Origin: Acidobacteriota bacterium
GTDB lineage: Bacteria > Acidobacteriota > Aminicenantia > Aminicenantales > Saccharicenantaceae
Reading direction: 5' to 3'
Assembly: GCA_028749115.1 (NCBI GenBank)
Contig: JAQURD010000004.1
Coordinates: forward strand, 1-64,000
Length of the DNA stretch: 64,000 bases
Shown: positions 17,515 to 27,040 of the stretch, piece after piece
Numbering within the stretch: the first letter of the stretch is position 1
How the letters are laid out: each line of letters opens with the position of its first letter
Notes under the pieces: generated by a model
The model's database searches: none
What the model was told of the DNA's origin: nothing
The model's input: only the letters and a program-made list of their open reading frames with translations
Translations under genes and position numbers: made by a program

Positions 17515-19650
17515 TTATTGAATAAAGCCCCGTTTTCTCAATAGGGGTTCAATTTTAGCTTCCCGGCCGCGGAACTTAATATACTGCTGCAGAAAATCTG
17601 CTGTGCCGTACTTTTCCAGAATTTCCTGCCTGAATTTGAGGGCCGTTTTCTGATCAAACAGGCCGCGTTCTTTAAAGGCCTCAAAGGCGTCGCTATCCAG
17701 AACTTCTGCCCAGATATAGACATAATAGCCAGCAGCATAACCACCGGAAAAAATGTGCTGAAAATAGGTGCTTCTGTACCTGGGAGCAATGGCTTCAATT
17801 AACCCGATTTGATTCAGAACATGGCGCTCAAAATCATTGACCTCGTAGTCTTCTTTAAAGATAGTTTTATGCCAGTCAAGATCAAGAAGAGAAGCAGCTA
17901 ATAATTCAGTAGATGCAAAGCCCTGGTTAAAAAGCGAGCTATTATTAATTTTCTTTATCAATTCATCGGGGATAACTTCGCCAGTAGCATAGTGTTTGGC
18001 GTAGAGCTTGAGCAGGTCTGGTTCAAAAGCCCAGTTTTCCATTATCTGGGAGGGAAGCTCGACTCCATCTCTGGGGACAAAGCGGTTATTGTATTTACCC
18101 ATGGAGAGAAGGGAGGCCAGGGCATGTCCGAACTCATGGAAACAAGTCTCAACTTCATCCAGCGAGAGAAGAGAGGGCACATCTCCTGCCGGCCGGGTGA
18201 AATTACAGGTAATAGTGACCACTGGTGCTACCCGCTTTCCATTTTCATAGCTTTGCCGGCGCAGGCCGCCTGTCCAGCCGCCGCTTCTCTTGGAAGCACG
18301 CGGGAAAAGATCAAAATAAAGAACGCCCAGATGCTGGCCATTTCTTTCTTTAACTTCAAAAGCCATCACTTCCGGGTGATAGACAGAGATATCATTTATT
18401 CTTTCAAATTTCAGACCATAGAGCTTGCCGGCCAGGGTGAAGATGCCATTCAAGACATTATCCGTTGAAAAGTAGGGCCGGATTTCATTATCTTCGAGAT
18501 CATATTTTTTCTTGCGCAGCTTCTCGGCATAATACCACCAGTCCCAGCCGGCAATTTTTAGGCCAGCATCCTCTTCATCAGCTATCTGTTGCATTTCGGC
18601 CTGCTCGGCTTTTGCCCGTTCAATAGCATACTTCCAGAGATCCATCAGGAAAGCTTCCACTCTTTCTGGTGTTTTGGCCATGTTAACGTCAATCGAATAG
18701 TGGGCGTAGGTTGGGAAGCCAAGCAAATTAGCTCTTTCTGTCCGGCGGGCAATTATTTTCTTAATAGTTTCTTTATTATCATACTCATTGTATTTATCTC
18801 CACGGCTTAAATATGCTTCATACAGGCGCTTCCGCAAATCACGGTTTTTAGCATATTGAAGAAATGGAGTCATACTGGGTATCTGGGTAGTAAAAACCCA
18901 TTTGCCCTCCAGACCGGCCTTTTTAGCTGTTTCAGCCGCACTGGCCACGACCTCGGGTGGCAGACCGGCTAAATGCTTTGGATTCTCAATAACCAGCTTG
19001 AAGCTGTTAGTTTCCTGTAAAAGATTATGGCCAAACTTTAAGGATAGAAGCGAAAGCTCACGGTCAATCTCACGCAGCCGGTTCTTAGCCGATGGCTCAA
19101 GAAGGGCGCCAGCCCGGACAAAATCCTGATAGATTTTTTCCAGTAGAAATTTCTCTTCCTTCCCGAGTTTTAGTTGGCTTCGGCGCTCATAAACGTTTTT
19201 GATGCGCCCGAAAAGACGATCGTTGAGATAAATACTGGAGCGATGCTGGCTGGTCAGGGGAGTGGCTTCCAGGGCTATTTTCTGAAGCTCGGGAGAGGTA
19301 TTGGCACCCTGCAAAGTTCCGAAGACAGCCATCACCCGACTGAGCAATTTACCTGTCCGGTCGAAGGCCAGAATGGTATTCTCAAAAGTCGGAGGCTTGG
19401 GATTATTGACAATAGCTTCAATTTCGGCCTGCTGAGCCTCTATGCCTTTCTTTATTGCGGGTAGAAAATGCTCATTTTTAATCAGCTCAAAGGGCGGTGT
19501 GCCAAAAGGCGTCTTGAATTCAGAGAGAAGTGGATTGGCCTCTTCCTGAGCAGCTAAGAAACCAGGCAGCATTGAAATAGAGGCAAGAGCAAATAAACCA
19601 CAAAATATTAAACACCATAGTGTCTTTTTAAAAAATGTTTTGGCCGGCAT
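17515..19650 (-). CDS. M3-family oligopeptidase (Dcp-like), exported
   Basis: Zinc metallopeptidase of the thimet oligopeptidase/dipeptidyl carboxypeptidase family, 711 aa. A signal peptide is visible (LWCLIFCGLFALASISM, then FLAAQEE), so it works in the periplasm or outside. The catalytic motif is HEFGH at residues 505-509 (CFHEFGHALASLLS), with a downstream ENWAFEP giving the third ligand. The C-terminal FSGGYAAGYYVYIWAEVLDSDAF is the usual Dcp-type signature. AAGGAG precedes the ATG. Divergent from the GH106-like gene. A TATAAT at 19683-19688 (minus strand) with TTGACT 19 nt upstream may be the promoter. Confidence 0.92.
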   Translation of the reverse strand: MPAKTFFKKTLWCLIFCGLFALASISMLPGFLAAQEEANPLLSEFKTPFGTPPFELIKNEHFLPAIKKGIEAQQAEIEAIVNNPKPPTFENTILAFDRTGKLLSRVMAVFGTLQGANTSPELQKIALEATPLTSQHRSSIYLNDRLFGRIKNVYERRSQLKLGKEEKFLLEKIYQDFVRAGALLEPSAKNRLREIDRELSLLSLKFGHNLLQETNSFKLVIENPKHLAGLPPEVVASAAETAKKAGLEGKWVFTTQIPSMTPFLQYAKNRDLRKRLYEAYLSRGDKYNEYDNKETIKKIIARRTERANLLGFPTYAHYSIDVNMAKTPERVEAFLMDLWKYAIERAKAEQAEMQQIADEEDAGLKIAGWDWWYYAEKLRKKKYDLEDNEIRPYFSTDNVLNGIFTLAGKLYGLKFERINDISVYHPEVMAFEVKERNGQHLGVLYFDLFPRASKRSGGWTGGLRRQSYENGKRVAPVVTITCNFTRPAGDVPSLLSLDEVETCFHEFGHALASLLSMGKYNNRFVPRDGVELPSQIMENWAFEPDLLKLYAKHYATGEVIPDELIKKINNSSLFNQGFASTELLAASLLDLDWHKTIFKEDYEVNDFERHVLNQIGLIEAIAPRYRSTYFQHIFSGGYAAGYYVYIWAEVLDSDAFEAFKERGLFDQKTALKFRQEILEKYGTADFLQQYIKFRGREAKIEPLLRKRGFIQ

Positions 19651-19811
19651 GGTTCATCTCCTTTTTTTATTTTATTATGAAAATTATAAATTCTAACCGG
19701 TTGCAAAAGTCAAGGTTAAACTGTCTCTGGCTGATGATAGCACCACCTCCATCTTATCTTAGAACTAACAGCCAGGCAAAACTAACTTTATGGTTGCTGA
19801 ATAAAATGGGA

Positions 19812-19839
19812 TTGACAAGCCCGAAGCCGGTTTTATAAA
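19812..19839 (+). promoter_or_regulatory. Promoter of GH106-like gene
   Basis: TTGACA (19812-19817), 16-nt spacer, TATAAA (19834-19839). The start is predicted near 19846, leaving a short leader with AGGAGA before the ATG at 19872. Confidence 0.6.
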
Positions 19840-19871
19840 TTGAGATTAATGAATTCTTGAGGAGAAAATCA

Positions 19872-22800
19872 ATGAGGTTAGTTCCTCCCGCGATTAAGTC
19901 CAGGCGTAAATTTATAAGATGTTCTGGCCTGCTGATCATTTTTATTTTGCCTTTCATCTTTGCCTCCTGTGAGCGGCAGAAGGCTAGTAGTGATACTATC
20001 TCTTCAACCAGACATGAATTGGCCAGTCCTCCGGCTGATTATAGGCCTGCTCCTCTCTGGGTCTGGAATGACCGGATAACGGTTGAGGTTATCAAGGAGC
20101 AACTTTCTGATTTTAAAGACAAAGGTTTTGGGGGAGTCTTTGTCCATCCGCGCCCGGGTCTGATTACTCCTTATCTTTCAGAAGAATGGTTAGCGCTCTT
20201 TAAAGAAGCGGTTAGAACGGGACAGGAACTCGGGCTTAAAATCTGGATCTATGATGAAAACTCTTGTCCCTCAGGTTTTGCTGGCGGTTTGGTTCCGGCT
20301 GCTTTGCCTGAAGCCCGACGTTCAGGGCTTAGGGCTATCAGACAGAAACGGCCAGACTTAAAACAGGCAGCTAATCCGGTTTGCCTCTTGCAGGAAAGCG
20401 GCCAAAATTTTCTGGATATAACTGATAGAGTCAGAGCAGGTGAGAAGGGCTGGCCTGAAGGCCATTACTGGCTATTTGAAGTGGTCAAAGAAAACCCCTC
20501 TCCCTGGCATGCCGGCTTTACTTATGTCGATTTGATGCAGCCAGGGGTAACTCAAGCTTTTATTCATCTAACCCATGAGGCCTATAAGAAAGTGTGTGGT
20601 GAGGATTTTGGTCAGATAATTCCCGGCTCATTTGAAGATGAAGCTGAGATTGGGCCGGCCGGCGATGTCTGGACGGTTAATTATACTCCGGCTATTCTGA
20701 CTGAATTTCTACGCAGGCGTGGTTATGATTTAAAAACAGAATTGCCTCTGCTTCTGGTAGAAAAAGGTGATTTTCGCCGGGTGAGGCATGATTTTTATCT
20801 GACCTGCCTTGAGCTCTTTATTGACCACTGGTCAAAGCCTTATAGTGAATATTGCCAGGCGAATAATCTGATTTTTACCGGCCATTACTGGGAACATGAC
20901 TGGCCGGTGCCCAGAAATAATCCTGATAGCCTGGCTCTTAATGCCTATGCTCATCAGCCAGGAATCGATATCTTGATGAATAACTGGTCAACCTCGCCTC
21001 AGGCTCAGTTTGGTAACTCGCGAGCTGTGAGGGAGCTGGGAAGTCTGGCCAATCAGCTTGGCCGGAAGCGGACTCTGTCTGAGACTTATGGAGCCAGCGG
21101 CTGGGATCTGACTTTTTTTGACCAGAAAAGAATAGGTGATTGGGAATATGCCCTGGGAGTTAATTTTCTAAATCAGCATCTGGCTGACGTCACCATCGCC
21201 GGAGCCAGGAAAAGAGACCATCCTCTGTCTTTTTCTTATCATGAACCCTGGTGGCCGGCCTACCGGCTGATGAATGATTATTTTAGCCGGCTGTCATTAG
21301 CCTTGAGTCGCGGTGAGCAGATTAACCGGATTCTGGTCATAGAGCCAACCACCTCGGCCTGGATGTATTATTCGCCCGCTGAAAAAAATGAGAAGTTTGG
21401 TAAAATCGCCGTTGATTTTCAGAACTTTGTCCACCATCTGGAAAGAGAACAGGTTGAATATGACCTCGGCAGCGAATTTGTATTAAAAGACTATGGCCAG
21501 TATGAAGGTAATAAACTGAGAATTGGCCAGAGAGACTATGATCTGGTAGTCCTTCCACCCGGCCTGGAAAACCTTGAACTGCCTACCGCCGAATTGCTTA
21601 AAAATTTTCTCAAGAGCGGCGGGAAAGTTATCTCCTGGGGAGAAGAAGAATTGCTTCTGGGAGGGAAACCCTCCTCTCTCGGAGACGAGTTTAAAACTCT
21701 TGGACATTTTGAACAATTTGAGCCAGCTTCGCTTTTGACTGAAAATCTGGCAGCCACTTTTTCGGCCAGGGTTAAAGCCGGGATTGAATTCAATCACTTG
21801 AATGGTCAGGAGATGCTTTTCCATCAGCGTCGCCAGTATAAAGACGGCCAGATTTTATTTCTGGCCAACGTCAGTCCAGACAAAGAGGCTTCGGGTGAGA
21901 TTAAGCTTAAAGGCCAGAGTCTCGAGAAGTGGGATTTAATCAGCGGGCAAATAGATTATTTCCCTGGAGAAAAGAAAAGAGGCTGGATAAGCTTTAAATT
22001 TAATCTTAAGCCCGGTGAGAGCTGGCTGTTAGCTGTCAATAAAAAGAAACAGGCAGCAGGAAAGGCCATTTCTGCCCGTAATAGTGGAGACGAAAAAAAC
22101 AGTGAGGAAATAAGACTCAAGCCTGAGTCAATTAACAGGCTTGATCTCAATGTTCTAACCATAGATTATTGTAACTTAATTCTGGCTGGCCGGGTCGAGA
22201 AAGACCTCTATTTTTATGCAGCGCAGAAGAAAACTTTTAATTTTCACGGATTTAATGGCAATCCCTGGGATTCATCAATCCAATTTCAGGATAACCTTAT
22301 CACCAGAAATCATTTTCCTCCCGGGACTGGTTTCAAGGCTGAATTCCATTTTTATATTTTACCTGGAGTTGATTTAAGTTCTTTAAGACTGGTGGTGGAA
22401 CGTCCTTCGCTATTTAGAGTCCAGGTTAACGGCCAGCTTCTAAAACCAGAGGCAGGAAGCTGGTGGCTTGATCAGTCCATGGCTGTCTTCGCTTTGAACA
22501 GGGCAGCGCAAACAGGAGCTAATACTATTACTTTAATGGTCAAACCATTTGACCTTCTGGCTGAGCTTGAGCCGGTCTATGTTCTCGGCAATTTTTCTCT
22601 GGAGGAAGCGCCGCAGGGATTTGTCCTTTCACCAGCTAAACAACTCCGGCCTGGTTTCTGGAAAAAACAGGGATTGCCACTTTATGGACACCGGGTTGAA
22701 TACAGGACGACTCTTAAAATTTCTGAGACAGAGCAACAGACTGCCGGTTTTTTGCTTAGTTTACCAGACTGGCAGGGGGCTGTGGCTGAAATTCTGGTCA

Positions 22801-23069
22801 ATGGGGAGAGTGCTGGTTTTATTATGGGTCAATATGAATCCTTACCGCTGGGGGTCAGGCTTAAGGCGGGCGATAACCAGCTATCAGTTATTATCTATGG
22901 AACTCTTAAAAACACGCTTGGCCCGCATCATCTTAATCCTCCGGCTGGCCAGGCCTGGCCAGGATCTTTTCAACGGGGGCCGGAAGGTGGACAACCAGGT
23001 GGATCGGAGTATAATGTTCGGGATTATGGACTGGCCGGCGATATTATTATTAGCCGGAAGAAAATATAA
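19872..23069 (+). CDS. GH106-like glycoside hydrolase, lipoprotein
   Basis: Large lipoprotein of 1065 aa. The start is ATG 19872 (AGGAGA 6 nt upstream), not the TTG at 19857, which lies inside that ribosome site. The signal peptide (LLIIFILPFIFASC) ends in a lipobox. The barrel entry APLWVWNDRI, then GGVFVHPRPGLITPYLSEEW and IWIYDENSCPSGFAGG are typical of GH106-type and related putative alpha-L-rhamnosidases. The C-terminal third (about residues 830-1060) is beta-rich with jelly-roll features (FRVQVNGQL, AEILVNGE). Catalytic residues were not assigned and the substrate is unproven. It heads a plus-strand run, with DUF1846 31 nt downstream. Confidence 0.7.
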   Translation: MRLVPPAIKSRRKFIRCSGLLIIFILPFIFASCERQKASSDTISSTRHELASPPADYRPAPLWVWNDRITVEVIKEQLSDFKDKGFGGVFVHPRPGLITPYLSEEWLALFKEAVRTGQELGLKIWIYDENSCPSGFAGGLVPAALPEARRSGLRAIRQKRPDLKQAANPVCLLQESGQNFLDITDRVRAGEKGWPEGHYWLFEVVKENPSPWHAGFTYVDLMQPGVTQAFIHLTHEAYKKVCGEDFGQIIPGSFEDEAEIGPAGDVWTVNYTPAILTEFLRRRGYDLKTELPLLLVEKGDFRRVRHDFYLTCLELFIDHWSKPYSEYCQANNLIFTGHYWEHDWPVPRNNPDSLALNAYAHQPGIDILMNNWSTSPQAQFGNSRAVRELGSLANQLGRKRTLSETYGASGWDLTFFDQKRIGDWEYALGVNFLNQHLADVTIAGARKRDHPLSFSYHEPWWPAYRLMNDYFSRLSLALSRGEQINRILVIEPTTSAWMYYSPAEKNEKFGKIAVDFQNFVHHLEREQVEYDLGSEFVLKDYGQYEGNKLRIGQRDYDLVVLPPGLENLELPTAELLKNFLKSGGKVISWGEEELLLGGKPSSLGDEFKTLGHFEQFEPASLLTENLAATFSARVKAGIEFNHLNGQEMLFHQRRQYKDGQILFLANVSPDKEASGEIKLKGQSLEKWDLISGQIDYFPGEKKRGWISFKFNLKPGESWLLAVNKKKQAAGKAISARNSGDEKNSEEIRLKPESINRLDLNVLTIDYCNLILAGRVEKDLYFYAAQKKTFNFHGFNGNPWDSSIQFQDNLITRNHFPPGTGFKAEFHFYILPGVDLSSLRLVVERPSLFRVQVNGQLLKPEAGSWWLDQSMAVFALNRAAQTGANTITLMVKPFDLLAELEPVYVLGNFSLEEAPQGFVLSPAKQLRPGFWKKQGLPLYGHRVEYRTTLKISETEQQTAGFLLSLPDWQGAVAEILVNGESAGFIMGQYESLPLGVRLKAGDNQLSVIIYGTLKNTLGPHHLNPPAGQAWPGSFQRGPEGGQPGGSEYNVRDYGLAGDIIISRKKI

Positions 23070-23100
23070 AGCAAAAAAACAAAATTAATAGCAGGCATAA

Positions 23101-24618
23101 ATGATAAATAAAAAAGGTTTTGATAGTGAGCTCTATTTAAAAGAGCAAGCTGAAGCAATTTCCCGCCGTCTGTCGCTTTTTCCTGATCGCCTTTATCTGG
23201 AATTTGGTGGAAAGATTTTAAATGATTTTCATGCGGCCAGAGTCCTGCCTGGCTATGAGCCTAATGTCAAAGTAAAATTGCTTGAAGCCCTTAAAGATCA
23301 GCTTGATATCATCCTCTGTATCTATGCGGGTGATATTGAAAGAAGAAAACTCAGAGCAGATTTTGGTATCACCTATGATGCTGATGCTTTAAAGTTGATT
23401 GATGATCTGGCTGATTGGGGGCTGGAAGTCTCGGCGGTGGTCATCACCCGCTATGAAGAGCAGGCCTCAGCCAGAGTTTTTGCTAATCGCCTGCAGCGCC
23501 AGGGAATAGAGGTTTATACACACCGTTTTACCAGAGGCTATCCGACTGATATTGACACGGTAGTTAGCGATCAGGGCTATGGAGCCAATCAGTTTATTAA
23601 AGTCAGCAAGCCACTGGTTGTCGTGACCGGCCCGGGCCCGGGCAGCGGCAAACTGGCTACCTGCCTTTCCCAGCTCTATCATGAATATGGTCATGGCCAC
23701 CGGGCTGGTTATGCCAAATTTGAGACTTTTCCCATCTGGGATCTGCCTTTAAAACATCCAGTCAACGTGGCCTATGAGGCCGCTACTGCTGACCTGGGAG
23801 ATTTTAATCTGGTTGATCCTTTTCATCTTGAAGCCTACAACGAGCGGGCGGTTAATTATAACCGGGATGTTGAAGCTTTTCCTCTTTTAAGGCGGATATT
23901 GAGTAAAATTTCTGGCAACAGCTTTATTTATAAATCGCCGACCGATATGGGTGTAAATGTTGTCAAGCGGGGAATAATAGATGACGCGGTGGTGCAGGAA
24001 GCTGCCCGTCAGGAAATTATCCGGCGGTATTTTCGATATCAGTGTGAGTTCCTTCTGGGCTTTTGTGAGCAAGCGGCTGTCGAAAGAGCTGAACTGCTGA
24101 TGAAGGAATTGAACCTTAAACCAGAAGACCGGTCAGTCGTTGTTCCGGCCCGGACAGCGGCCAGTGAGGCCAGAGTAAAAAACAAAGGTAATAAGGGTGT
24201 CTATGTTGGAGCTGCTCTTGAGCTGAAAGACGGCCGGATTGTCAAAGGCTATAATTCGCCATTAATGCATGCTGCCTCCAGTGCCATCCTAAATGCTTTA
24301 AAAATGCTGGCCGGGATTCCGGATCATATTCATCTTTTGCCGCCGGCTGTTCTGGAACGTGCTGCCTACCTCAAGCAGGATATTTTTGGTGGTAAAGCCT
24401 TGAGTCTTGATCTAACTGAGGTTCTGACTTGCCTGGCCATAACTTCCTCAGCCAGTCCAGCTACTCAGTTAGCCCTGGACCAGTTAAAAGAATTGAAGGG
24501 CTGTGAAATGCACCTGACACATGTGCCTACTCCCGGCGATGAGACAGGGTTGAGGCGGTTGAACCTTAATCTGACCAGCGAGCCGGTTTTTGCTTCTAAG
24601 AATCTATTCATTTCCTGA
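23101..24618 (+). CDS. DUF1846 family protein
   Basis: Member of DUF1846, a roughly 500-residue family common in Firmicutes and scattered in anaerobes, with no settled function. The 505-aa sequence follows the family along its length: FDSELYLKEQAEAI, LYLEFGGKILNDFHAARVLP, YAGDIERRKLRADFGITYD and VVTGPGPGSGKLATCLSQLY. The glycine-rich GPGPGSGKLAT resembles a nucleotide-binding loop. AKFETFPIWDLPLKHPVNVAYEAATADL is also diagnostic. No signal peptide, so cytoplasmic. Gaps of 31 nt upstream and 24 nt downstream suggest an operon with the GH106-like and Yip1 genes, but the functions do not obviously match. Confidence 0.85.
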   Translation: MINKKGFDSELYLKEQAEAISRRLSLFPDRLYLEFGGKILNDFHAARVLPGYEPNVKVKLLEALKDQLDIILCIYAGDIERRKLRADFGITYDADALKLIDDLADWGLEVSAVVITRYEEQASARVFANRLQRQGIEVYTHRFTRGYPTDIDTVVSDQGYGANQFIKVSKPLVVVTGPGPGSGKLATCLSQLYHEYGHGHRAGYAKFETFPIWDLPLKHPVNVAYEAATADLGDFNLVDPFHLEAYNERAVNYNRDVEAFPLLRRILSKISGNSFIYKSPTDMGVNVVKRGIIDDAVVQEAARQEIIRRYFRYQCEFLLGFCEQAAVERAELLMKELNLKPEDRSVVVPARTAASEARVKNKGNKGVYVGAALELKDGRIVKGYNSPLMHAASSAILNALKMLAGIPDHIHLLPPAVLERAAYLKQDIFGGKALSLDLTEVLTCLAITSSASPATQLALDQLKELKGCEMHLTHVPTPGDETGLRRLNLNLTSEPVFASKNLFIS

Positions 24619-24642
24619 AAATGGCTTAAAGGATTTCCAGTC

Positions 24643-25278
24643 ATGGGCAAGGTCATTAAGACAATCTGGCTGGCGGCTGGCCAGCCAGATAAAAATGAAG
24701 AATTTTTCCGGAGCCAGCTGGCAGGCGGGCTCTGGACGAGAACTTTTCTTGGCCTGATGGCCTTTGGCCTGATGTTTTCACTGACCTCAATTCTTCAAGC
24801 TTTTAGCGGTAATATTCCAGCTATACCTTTGATTTTGCCCTTGGGCCTGGAGAATTATTTTGTCTGGCAGGCGGTTCTCTTTATCCCCTGGCTGGTCCTG
24901 GGCTGGCTGGCCGCCAGCTGGCTGGCCAGGATGTTACTCAGGAAGACAGGATCCAGAAACTTAAGTTTAAGACAGCTTTCTGCCAACCTGGCCATCAGCT
25001 TTTACCCGTTTCTATTCTGGCTCTGGCTGCCTCATTTTTTTACTGCCTTTTTCTACCTTCTGGGGATGACTCAAGAAGAATGGGTTGATTTAATTTCTAA
25101 TCCTGGCTGGTTTCAAACTATTTATATAATTTTCTTTATTATGGCTCTGCTCTCAGGGTGGCTGGCCAGTTGTCTGACGTTAGTCAACCGCCACTGGACT
25201 AAAAGGGGATACAGCCTGCTAATTGCTACTGGAAGTTATGTTCTCTGGGTTTTAATTATTTTTATCCTTCTCCGTTGA
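24643..25278 (+). CDS. Yip1-family membrane protein
   Basis: Integral membrane protein of 211 aa with about five hydrophobic segments. The soluble N-terminus TIWLAAGQPDKNEEFFRS precedes a first helix at about residues 38-57. Helices follow near residues 72-96, 110-133, 160-182 and 190-210. The layout and the SANLAISFYPFLFW segment fit the bacterial Yip1 domain family, whose function is unknown. TGA overlaps the region of the next gene's ribosome site. It lies in the run DUF1846-Yip1-GNAT. Confidence 0.6.
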   Translation: MGKVIKTIWLAAGQPDKNEEFFRSQLAGGLWTRTFLGLMAFGLMFSLTSILQAFSGNIPAIPLILPLGLENYFVWQAVLFIPWLVLGWLAASWLARMLLRKTGSRNLSLRQLSANLAISFYPFLFWLWLPHFFTAFFYLLGMTQEEWVDLISNPGWFQTIYIIFFIMALLSGWLASCLTLVNRHWTKRGYSLLIATGSYVLWVLIIFILLR

Positions 25279-25292
25279 TCAAGGGAGGACAG

Positions 25293-25727
25293 ATGGAGGT
25301 TTTGATTAGGAAATTTAAAATAAGCGATTATGAAGAAGTGATGAATCTCTGGCAGCTAGGCAGGTTGCCTCTGAAGCCTCAGGGAAGAGATAGCCGGGCA
25401 CAACTCGAACAGCAAATAAAGTTTGATCAGGTGATTTTTCTGGTAGCTGAAAAAGAAGGCAAGATAATAGGTACTGTTCTTGCTACCCATGACGGACGCA
25501 AGGGCTGGATTAACCGTTTAGCCGTTCATCCTGATTACCGCCGGCAGGGATTGGGCCGCCGGTTGATAAAACGGGCTGAGGAAGAACTTGAAAAGAAAGG
25601 CTTGCTGCTAGTTGCTGCTCTGATTGAAGAAGATAATCCGGCTTCCATGAATCTTTTTGTTCAGCTTGGTTATGAACCGCATCCAGAGATTAAATATTTT
25701 ACCAAGAGAAAATTTCATGGCGCTTAA
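25293..25727 (+). CDS. GNAT-family N-acetyltransferase
   Basis: Acyl-CoA-dependent acetyltransferase of 144 aa. The start is ATG 25293 because GGGAGG lies 6 nt upstream; an upstream TTG at 25275 is unlikely. The domain runs from IRKFKISDYEEVMNLW to the end. The acetyl-CoA loop is VHPDYRRQGLGRRLI (Q/RxxGxG/A type), followed by the strand VAALIEEDNPASMNLFVQLGY. The pattern resembles RimI- and YpeA-like acetyltransferases. The substrate is unknown. It begins 14 nt after the Yip1 gene, so the two are probably co-transcribed. Confidence 0.85.
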   Translation: MEVLIRKFKISDYEEVMNLWQLGRLPLKPQGRDSRAQLEQQIKFDQVIFLVAEKEGKIIGTVLATHDGRKGWINRLAVHPDYRRQGLGRRLIKRAEEELEKKGLLLVAALIEEDNPASMNLFVQLGYEPHPEIKYFTKRKFHGA

Positions 25728-25826
25728 GCATTATCTCTTCCGGGTTATCAGCGGTAGACTGACCTTTGAAATCTGAGGAGATTAGTCTACAATATAAAAA
25801 TAATAAGATTATCTCCGGAGGAATCA

Positions 25827-27005
25827 ATGGCAGCCAAAAAGCTTTTTGACGGTATCTTTTGGGTTGGAGCGGAAGACTGGGACCGGCGGCTGTTTGATTC
25901 TCTTATTCCTCTTCCAGATGGAACCAGTTATAACGCTTATATTGTTCAAGGGCGGGAGTTGACCGTCTTGATTGATGCCGTCGATCCAAGCAAGAAAGAT
26001 ATCTTTGAGAACCACTTAAAAGAATTTCCCAGGATAGATTTGATTATCGCCAATCATCTCGAGCAGGATCATTCTGGCCTGATTCCCTGTGTTCTTGATC
26101 GCTTCCCTGGTTCCAGGCTGCTGGCCACACCGGCGGCCAGAGATTTGATCCTGACTCATCTTCATGTGGCTCCGGACAGAATCAGAACGGTGGCTGATGG
26201 AGAGCGTCTGGATCTTGGTGGCCGGACCATCCGCTTTATTCATTTTCCCTGGGTTCACTGGCCAGAGACGATGTTAAGCTATCTGGAAGAAGATAAGATT
26301 CTTTTTAGCTGCGATTTATTTGGTTCACATCTGGCTTCTTCTGAGCTGATGGCCGAAGATGAAAACCGGCTGGATGAACCAGCCAAGCGTTATTTTGCCG
26401 AAATCATGATGCCTTTTAGAAAGATCATTCAGAAGAATCTACTGGTCATCGAAGGACTTGAATTAAACTTTATTGCCCCGAGTCACGGGCCAATCCATTC
26501 CCGACCTGCCTTTATTATTGATGCCTATAAAAAGTGGGTGGCTGACCGGCCGGAAAATTCAGTGCTCATTGCCTGGGTTAGCATGCATGATTCGACGGCC
26601 AAAATGGTTAACTACCTGACCGAAGAACTGGCCAGCAAAGGCATAAAAGTCATGCCCTTTGACCTGACGGTGGCTGACCTGGGGCATCTGGCTATGTCCC
26701 TGGTTGAGGCAGCTACCATTATCGTGGCTTCACCTACCATTTTGACCGGCCTGCATCCCTTAGCGGCCGAAGCCATTTTCCTGGTCAATGCCTTAAGGCC
26801 GAAAGCCTTATTTGCCGGTTTTATTGGTTCTTATGGCTGGAAATCAAGAGCCCTGGGACAGCTTCAATCTATGCTGGATAGCGTCAAATTTGAGTTGCTG
26901 ACGCCAGTTCAAATTAAGGGTGCCCCGCGGCCTGAAGATCTCCTTCTTCTGTCTAAGCTGGCGGCTGACATCTATCAAAAACACCAGGCGGCCGGTCTTT
27001 TTTGA
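25827..27005 (+). CDS. Flavodiiron protein (A-type)
   Basis: Reduces oxygen or nitric oxide as part of oxidative or nitrosative defence in anaerobes. 392 aa, the length of a two-domain A-type protein. The diiron beta-lactamase-like domain carries HLEQDH, then the His in WVHWPE, the Asp in FSCDLFGSH and the His in PSHGPIHS. The flavodoxin-like domain (residues about 250-390) starts VLIAWVSMHDSTAKMVNYL. No rubredoxin domain is fused and no rubredoxin gene is adjacent, so the electron donor is elsewhere. CGGAGGAATCA precedes the ATG. It is convergent with the GAF-GGDEF gene. Confidence 0.9.
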   Translation: MAAKKLFDGIFWVGAEDWDRRLFDSLIPLPDGTSYNAYIVQGRELTVLIDAVDPSKKDIFENHLKEFPRIDLIIANHLEQDHSGLIPCVLDRFPGSRLLATPAARDLILTHLHVAPDRIRTVADGERLDLGGRTIRFIHFPWVHWPETMLSYLEEDKILFSCDLFGSHLASSELMAEDENRLDEPAKRYFAEIMMPFRKIIQKNLLVIEGLELNFIAPSHGPIHSRPAFIIDAYKKWVADRPENSVLIAWVSMHDSTAKMVNYLTEELASKGIKVMPFDLTVADLGHLAMSLVEAATIIVASPTILTGLHPLAAEAIFLVNALRPKALFAGFIGSYGWKSRALGQLQSMLDSVKFELLTPVQIKGAPRPEDLLLLSKLAADIYQKHQAAGLF

Positions 27006-27040
27006 TTTAAGCTTTGCCCTGACTGCAGCCGGGGTGGCAA

